A stretch of DNA of 64,000 nucleotides. Source: Juglans regia. Its lineage: Eukaryota; Streptophyta; Magnoliopsida; Fagales; Juglandaceae. The first letter of the stretch is position 1. Each line of letters begins with the position of its first letter. Positions 59,468 through 64,000 of the stretch are shown piece by piece. The position numbers and the translations under genes are program-made. Below the pieces are notes generated by a model that saw nothing but the letters and a program-made list of their open reading frames with translations, ran no database searches and was not told where the DNA came from. Where the stretch lies: contig NC_049905.1 in NCBI RefSeq assembly GCF_001411555.2, positions 20,140,097 through 20,204,096 of the forward strand, written 5' to 3'.

Positions 59468-59611
59468 CCCGGTTCTTTCTAACCTTCTTTCTTCTTTCCG
59501 ACTTTGTCTCTACAAAGCCTGCCTACTATTTGGTTCTCAATCTATAATTGTTTGCTCTTTTTTTTTTTTTTTTCTTCTTCTTCTTCTTCTTCTTCTTCTT
59601 TTTTTTTTTTT
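59426..59611. repeat. CT, T and TTC simple repeats in the pseudogene leader
   Basis: A (CT)n run at 59426-59464, a T-tract at 59558-59573, (TTC)n to 59599 and another T-tract to 59611. TCCTGCAATCAG (ending 59622) then looks like an intron acceptor, so this may be the end of a 5' UTR intron. The apparent frame starting at 59548 translates the T-tract. Confidence 0.75.
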
Positions 59612-59646
59612 CCTGCAATCAGGAAATTGTAATAGCAGAAGGATCT

Positions 59647-60918
59647 ATGGCAACCATTAATGGATACACTGAAAGTGCTCAAGCAAAGAGCGTTGATTCT
59701 CAGTCTGTTATTAAAAAGTACATTGGGTTTTTTTTTGTTAATTTTTTTGTCTCGTTAATGTTAAGATATAGATTAAATAATAAAATTTACATCGGTTTAA
59801 ATTTTTGAGATAAATGATGATTTGATAGAATCAGAACAAATGTCCTAAATTTAAAATATTACACTTTAGTACTCTATTCCCATTTAATTAAATATTATAC
59901 TTGTTGAGGTTATTTTTTGAGGAAAATCTAGCATATACATGAGGGAGAATGTTAAGAACATAATACAAGTATTAAAATCTATCCCTTATGGAAAAATGAT
60001 GATTTTACATAGTGACAGAGCAAAGGTCTTAAGTTTGAGTTTGACTTTATACTCTATCTTATTTAATTAAATATTATACTTGTTATGCCCACTCATTAAG
60101 AAAGAGTTTGACCTGCATGTGATGAACTTAAATAATAAAAGCTACTTTCTTAACATTTTGAGATAAATAATGATTTCACTAGATGATGGTTGAATATTGT
60201 TTACTATGTTAAGCTAGATGGGTGACTATTGTTTGGGTTGTGAGTGTTTGAGTTTTTGATTTAAGTTTTTGTCTATGTTTTAGTTGTATGGATCTTCTCC
60301 ATGACCTTTTCTGTTGAAAGGGGGCTTAAAAGCGCTTGGTTTTTTACTTGGTTATCATCTCTTTTGGAATGTATATTGAGGTTGTATTTTTTTTTTTTAT
60401 CTTCTCGTTTTGTAGGGTTTCTAACCCTATTAATTCTTGCGTTATTGTTCTTATGAAACAGGTTGCAATCTGAGTTGGTGGCCTTAATGGTAAGAACCTT
60501 TTCATTCTTCATTTATGTCCTCGATTGCCTAAAAGTTTTGCAAAATGGAAGTGCTATTCAATGTCCCTTGAAATTATTTTTGCGGTATAGGGGTTTTGAT
60601 TAATTTTCTTATTTTATAACTTCAATTTTAGATGAGTGGTGAGTCTGGAATATCTGCCTACCCTGAAGACAATATATTCTGCTAGAAAGGGTCTATATTC
60701 TTCAGGTTCTTTTGTCTTTTTGTGCTTTTGCTGGGCTTCTTCATGTCATTTTACGGTTCTTCATGTCATTTGCCGGGCTTAGTTCATCTTCAAAGCAATG
60801 TTTTGACCCGAATTGTCATGTAGCATTGAATTTATGTGCAATGTTTATGTGTAGGATAAATGGTCATCTGCTTATGATGTCAGAACCATCTTGTTATCTA
60901 TCCAAAGTCTGCTTGGAG
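59647..60918 (+). pseudogene. UBC19/20: Pseudogene of UBC19/UBC20-type ubiquitin-conjugating enzyme (E2-C)
   Basis: Functional relatives are E2 enzymes that work with the anaphase-promoting complex to ubiquitinate mitotic cyclins (family knowledge). Exon 1 (59647-59717) gives MATINGYTESAQAKSVDSQS then VIKK. Exon 2 (60462-60489) gives LQSELVALM. Exon 3 (from 60632) gives MSGESGISAYPEDNIFC followed by TAG at 60683-60685, exactly where the family has Trp before KGTI. The next roughly 40 residues of the E2 fold are missing. A later block near 60799 reads CFDPN (family HPN motif, His changed to Asp) and NLC at the catalytic cysteine position, but the neighbours are scrambled. The exon 60855-60918 is nearly perfect (DKWSSAYDVRTILLSIQSLL). 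Introns keep GT/AG ends, so this is a duplicated, not retroposed, copy. Confidence 0.85.
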
Positions 60919-61400
60919 GTAATTCTTATCCTTATGCTGTTTCATCACGACTAAAGATTTTGAAAGCTCCAACCTCAGCTTTTTAGAATTGTGCTGGGTC
61001 CTGTGTTAGGATCTACAGTCCATTTCTTTTTTTTTTTTTAAGTAATTATATTCATAACTATTTTACAAGGGAAATGATGTTTGTAGCCAGGTTTGGATTC
61101 AAGAATATTGAGCAGTCTACTCTTTCCTCCAACTCATAGATGACACAACAAATTATCTCCACCTCAGCAGCTAGTCTTCCAAAAGAATCGGGTGTTATGT
61201 AGACTAGGTTGTGTGCTGCCTCTGTGTAAATGTAGTGCTCTGGCAAGATTCATTTTGTAACAAACTCTGCAAATCTCTCTATACAACAATGCATAGCAAC
61301 TGCTCGACACTTTGTCCATGTGAATTTTGTTGAGTCCAGTGTGTATATATATCAACTTGTATCGCTATGCTATAATCAATGAGAATGAAATACATTTCTT
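60919..61400. other. Downstream of the pseudogene, no gene seen
   Basis: The last E2 exon (EPNISSPLN region) was looked for and not found. A T-tract lies near 61025. No other coding sequence. Confidence 0.45.
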
Positions 61401-61414
61401 CTTAATCTCTATCA

Positions 61415-61612
61415 AAGAATTGCTTAAATTCATCTCATCTTATATCATCATTACAATTTTTTTAAATTTTCATACAAAATATAATAAACAATTTAACTTC
61501 TTCAAATCTCAAAACAATAATAATATTAAAAAATAATATGCTAATAATATTTTATTCAGTTTTCAACTCCAATATAAAATCATCTCATCTCATCTCACTG
61601 TCCAAACCTCAC
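61415..61612. mobile_element. Tourist-like MITE, diverged copy
   Basis: It shares TTCATCTCATCTTATATCAT, CATACAAAATATAATAAACA and CTCATCTCATCTCACTGTCC with the 4258 and 46405 elements. The left terminus is decayed and the right ends near CAAACCTCACTTTA. Confidence 0.6.
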
Positions 61613-61708
61613 TTTAGAGTGTCTAAGTCTCGTGTACCCTCTTTGAAAAATAGTGTAAATCAATCTGGGACCCACATGTTATTTTTCTGAAAACTCATAT
61701 TTTTTATA

Positions 61709-61880
61709 GAGAAATGATACTTGCAGTCGTGAGTGTGCAAGCGTTGTGCAGTCGTTTTGAAAAAAATGAATAAATATGAGACCCACACGAAAAGAAATTA
61801 ATATTTTAATAGTAGACCTACTCTTTTTCAAAGCGACTGCACGGCGCTTGCGCACTCCACGACTGTATGTAGCATTACTC
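61709..61880. mobile_element. Mutator-like MITE with 9-bp target duplication
   Basis: A 172-bp element starts GAGAAATGATACTTGCAGTC and ends with its approximate inverse GACTGTATGTAGCATTACTC. The inverted match extends about 75 bp per arm (GTGTGCAAGCG against CGCTTGCGCAC; TGCAGTCGTTTTGAAAAA against TTTTTCAAAGCGACTGCA). TTTTTTATA flanks it exactly (61700-61708, 61881-61889), the 9-bp size of Mutator-type insertion. Confidence 0.85.
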
Positions 61881-61889
61881 TTTTTTATA

Positions 61890-63345
61890 AGAACAAACTA
61901 ATGTTATGAGTAAAATGCTTGAGATAATTAATGCCAAAAAGGCGATCTCTTCCTGCATTTTAGGGCATCTCTTGGTAGGTGAAGTGAAATGGTGATTTCT
62001 AGATTTGTAGCATTGAAATTTAGTCTATTAAAATCATATGCTTCTCATATTGCTTATGAAAATTTAGAGTAAGTTGGAAGAATCCTAGTTATCTATTAAA
62101 ATGTTATTTATTAATTACTATTGGTCTACAAAAAGAGTTTCTACTTTGAAGCTGAGAAATGATTTTTCTTCATTTTTTATTTTTTATTTTTTTAGTTTGT
62201 TATTTTAATAGTTAGCCCATAAGATCATTTAAAATGTGTCACATCATCATGGATTGATTGATGGTAACTAGATTTAGAATGAAGGCCAAGGTGCATTATA
62301 TAATTATAAATATATAGATTTTGACAATAAAAAATAAGTACAAGTATAAAGAAGTTTTAAGTTTTCCAAACAATTGAGAACATCAGCAAATTAAGAATGA
62401 GTAAAAAATGAAGCTGATTTTGTTTCTACTTCTCTTTCAAATTTGAAAAGATTTTAAGGCCAAAAAAATATTTATTACTCATTAAAAAAATTAATTTGTA
62501 TTTTTGTTGCTTGATATAATTTTAAAAGTTTGAAATTTGAAAATTTAAAAAATTTAATTGTCTTTTTTACATGTGCATGATATAATTGAAAATTTTAAAG
62601 TTTTAAAATCTAAAAGATGTTTACAACATATGCATGTTATTTTTGAAATTTTCAAATTCGGAAAATGAAAGATGTCTTTGATAATTACAACAATGTGAAA
62701 TTTTTGTTTAAGAATTTTGAAAAATGAATGATACTCATTTTTTACATTTGGATTTTTCTTTTTAAATTTAAAAAGAACTCTCATTTTGGGATCTTAAAAA
62801 TACAACACAATTCAAGCCTTACAATATTCATTCATAAAAAAGTCTCTTAAAATCTCTATTTTCTTTAATTTTGAGAGATATAGTTTGCGTTCTATTGTTT
62901 CATTTCACATTGAAGAGTGTACTATGATAACATACCCAATACTATCAGCTCTTGTATAATAGACATTAAAAGGGTGTGTACCTTGTGAGTGTAGTAAGAT
63001 ATATACATAGATAATAGCTTAATCACCACTCGTTAGATGATTGTAAACATATAAGGTATTATTTGAAGCAGTATTGCTAAAATGTGTAATAGGTTTTAAT
63101 TTTCACATAAATAAGTTTGAATAGTGAATTTAGAAATCCTCAAGAGGTAGTTTGAAGAGAAGACGTAGGCAATAGGGTCGAACCTTATTAAAATACAGAA
63201 TTTGCATCACTTTTACTACTCTTTATATTTATTGTTGTTTAGTATTTTATTCACATTTTATATATTTTGTATTTGATATATAATTTTCTGATTTCTTAAA
63301 ACAAAACCAATTTAGCCCCTATTGAGTTAGTCATATGAGCCAATA
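61890..63345. other. Intergenic, no gene seen
   Basis: Strongly AT-rich; short frames on both strands show no domain. Confidence 0.5.
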
Positions 63346-63349
63346 ATTG

Positions 63350-64000
63350 GTATAAGAGCAAATGCTTTGTTGAAAGATTATTTGTCTTTTGCGTTCAAAA
63401 TCTTATGGTTAATTGTCATTTTCCTCATATTCTTCTCCGCTTTCGCTTTCTTGTGGAACAACTTTAAGTAACAATCTCTTCTTCGACTTTTCTTCTTCTG
63501 CTTGCCTTTTTAATGTGTCCTCATGTATAATAAGTCATAATCTGATGAGTTCACTTATCTTGAGTCTTGTGAGGTCATTAGTTTCAACAATCGCCTTAAC
63601 TTTTGATCCCCAACTTCTTGGGAGAGAGTAGAGAATTTTTCTTATCATCTCCAAGTTTGAATAAGTCTTACCAAGAGCTGCTAAATTGTTTACAATGTTA
63701 GTAAAACAAGTATACATAGTGCATATGGATTCATCATCAGTCATTCTAAAAGTTTCATATTCATGCACAAGAATGTAAATCTTTGATTCTTTAACTAGCA
63801 AAGTTTCTTCATATGTTACTTCCAAGTTATCCCAAATTTCTTTGCAGATTTGCAAGTCATTACTTTGCTGAACTCATTCCCATCAAGAGCACAATATAAC
63901 CAGTTTGGGGCTTGTGCATTTAATCGAATAGATTTCTTATCTTCATCATCCAAATCCTCTTCTCCTTTTGTAACCGTTACTGCATCAACGAGTTTTGTTG
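63350..64000 (-). mobile_element. Copia-type gag (UBN2 domain) fragment
   Basis: From the right window edge on the minus strand: NAQAPNWLYCALDGNEFSKV then MTCKSAK, after which one base is missing and the frame continues KEIWDNLEVTYEETLLVKES, LVHEYETFRMTDDESI, NNLAALGKTYSNLEMIRKIL and SLPRSWGSKVKAI. This is the plant copia gag (UBN2) sequence found in many elements. The 107-codon frame is 63535-63855; the single-base frameshift lies at about 63848-63856. The element continues outside the window. Confidence 0.8.

Noticed and set aside
59548..59646. Upstream extension of the E2 pseudogene frame
   Set aside because: It is poly-Phe from a T-tract and lies before an acceptor-like AG; the ATG at 59647 is the family start.
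1..64000. CRISPR arrays, operons, ribosome binding sites, rRNA or organelle insertions
   Set aside because: The window is plant nuclear DNA; no spaced identical repeats, bacterial signals, rRNA or plastid gene sequence was seen.

Overview
This window looks like nuclear DNA of a dicot plant, probably a woody one. It is AT-rich, with long intergenic stretches, intron-bearing genes with GT/AG borders, decayed Ty1/copia and Ty3/gypsy retrotransposons, and many small DNA transposons with readable terminal repeats and target-site duplications. The small elements with CTCATCTCATCT-type arms resemble repeats I associate with Fagales trees such as walnut and oak. That taxonomic guess is inference only.

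Two genes look intact. A GRAS-family regulator closely resembling SCARECROW-LIKE 3 lies at 8033-9448 (+), with a probable 5' UTR intron. A nine-exon gene for a large DDT/PHD chromatin protein of the PTM-like family occupies 38572-50727 (+). Its nine exons join in frame into about 1734 codons; only the extreme C-terminus is uncertain. A third locus, 59647-60918 (+), is an intron-retaining pseudogene of a UBC19/UBC20-type (E2-C) ubiquitin-conjugating enzyme. It has a stop at a conserved Trp, a lost block and an altered HPN motif, yet a mitosis-type MSA palindrome remains upstream.

Layout: 1-3240 decayed Ty3/gypsy pol (+); 3.5-7.4 kb small transposons and the SCL3 upstream region; 7.4-9.5 kb SCL3; 9.5-13.9 kb AT-rich DNA with four palindromic elements; 13.9-16.1 kb Tat-like gypsy remnant (-) with tandem repeats; 16.1-19.6 kb a kinase-type LRR scrap, nested hairpin elements, a solo LTR, a broken hypothetical gene and a hAT-like insertion; 19.6-24.2 kb no recognisable gene; 24.2-35.3 kb a retrotransposon graveyard in both orientations; 35.6-37.4 kb a 1.8-kb hAT-like element; 38.2-51 kb the PTM-like gene, whose introns carry a complete miniature LTR element (TRIM), a perfect hairpin and a Harbinger-type MITE; 51-59.2 kb flanking DNA with G-skewed and GC-rich degenerate repeats; 59.2-61 kb the E2 pseudogene; 61.4-64 kb MITEs and a copia gag fragment (-).

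No new multi-gene system is evident. The most informative observations are the E2-C pseudogene with its surviving promoter palindrome, the complete TRIM and its solo-LTR relative, hAT-like elements whose borders can be set to the base, and a GC-rich degenerate array of unknown origin. Everything was read by eye, with no alignments or database searches.
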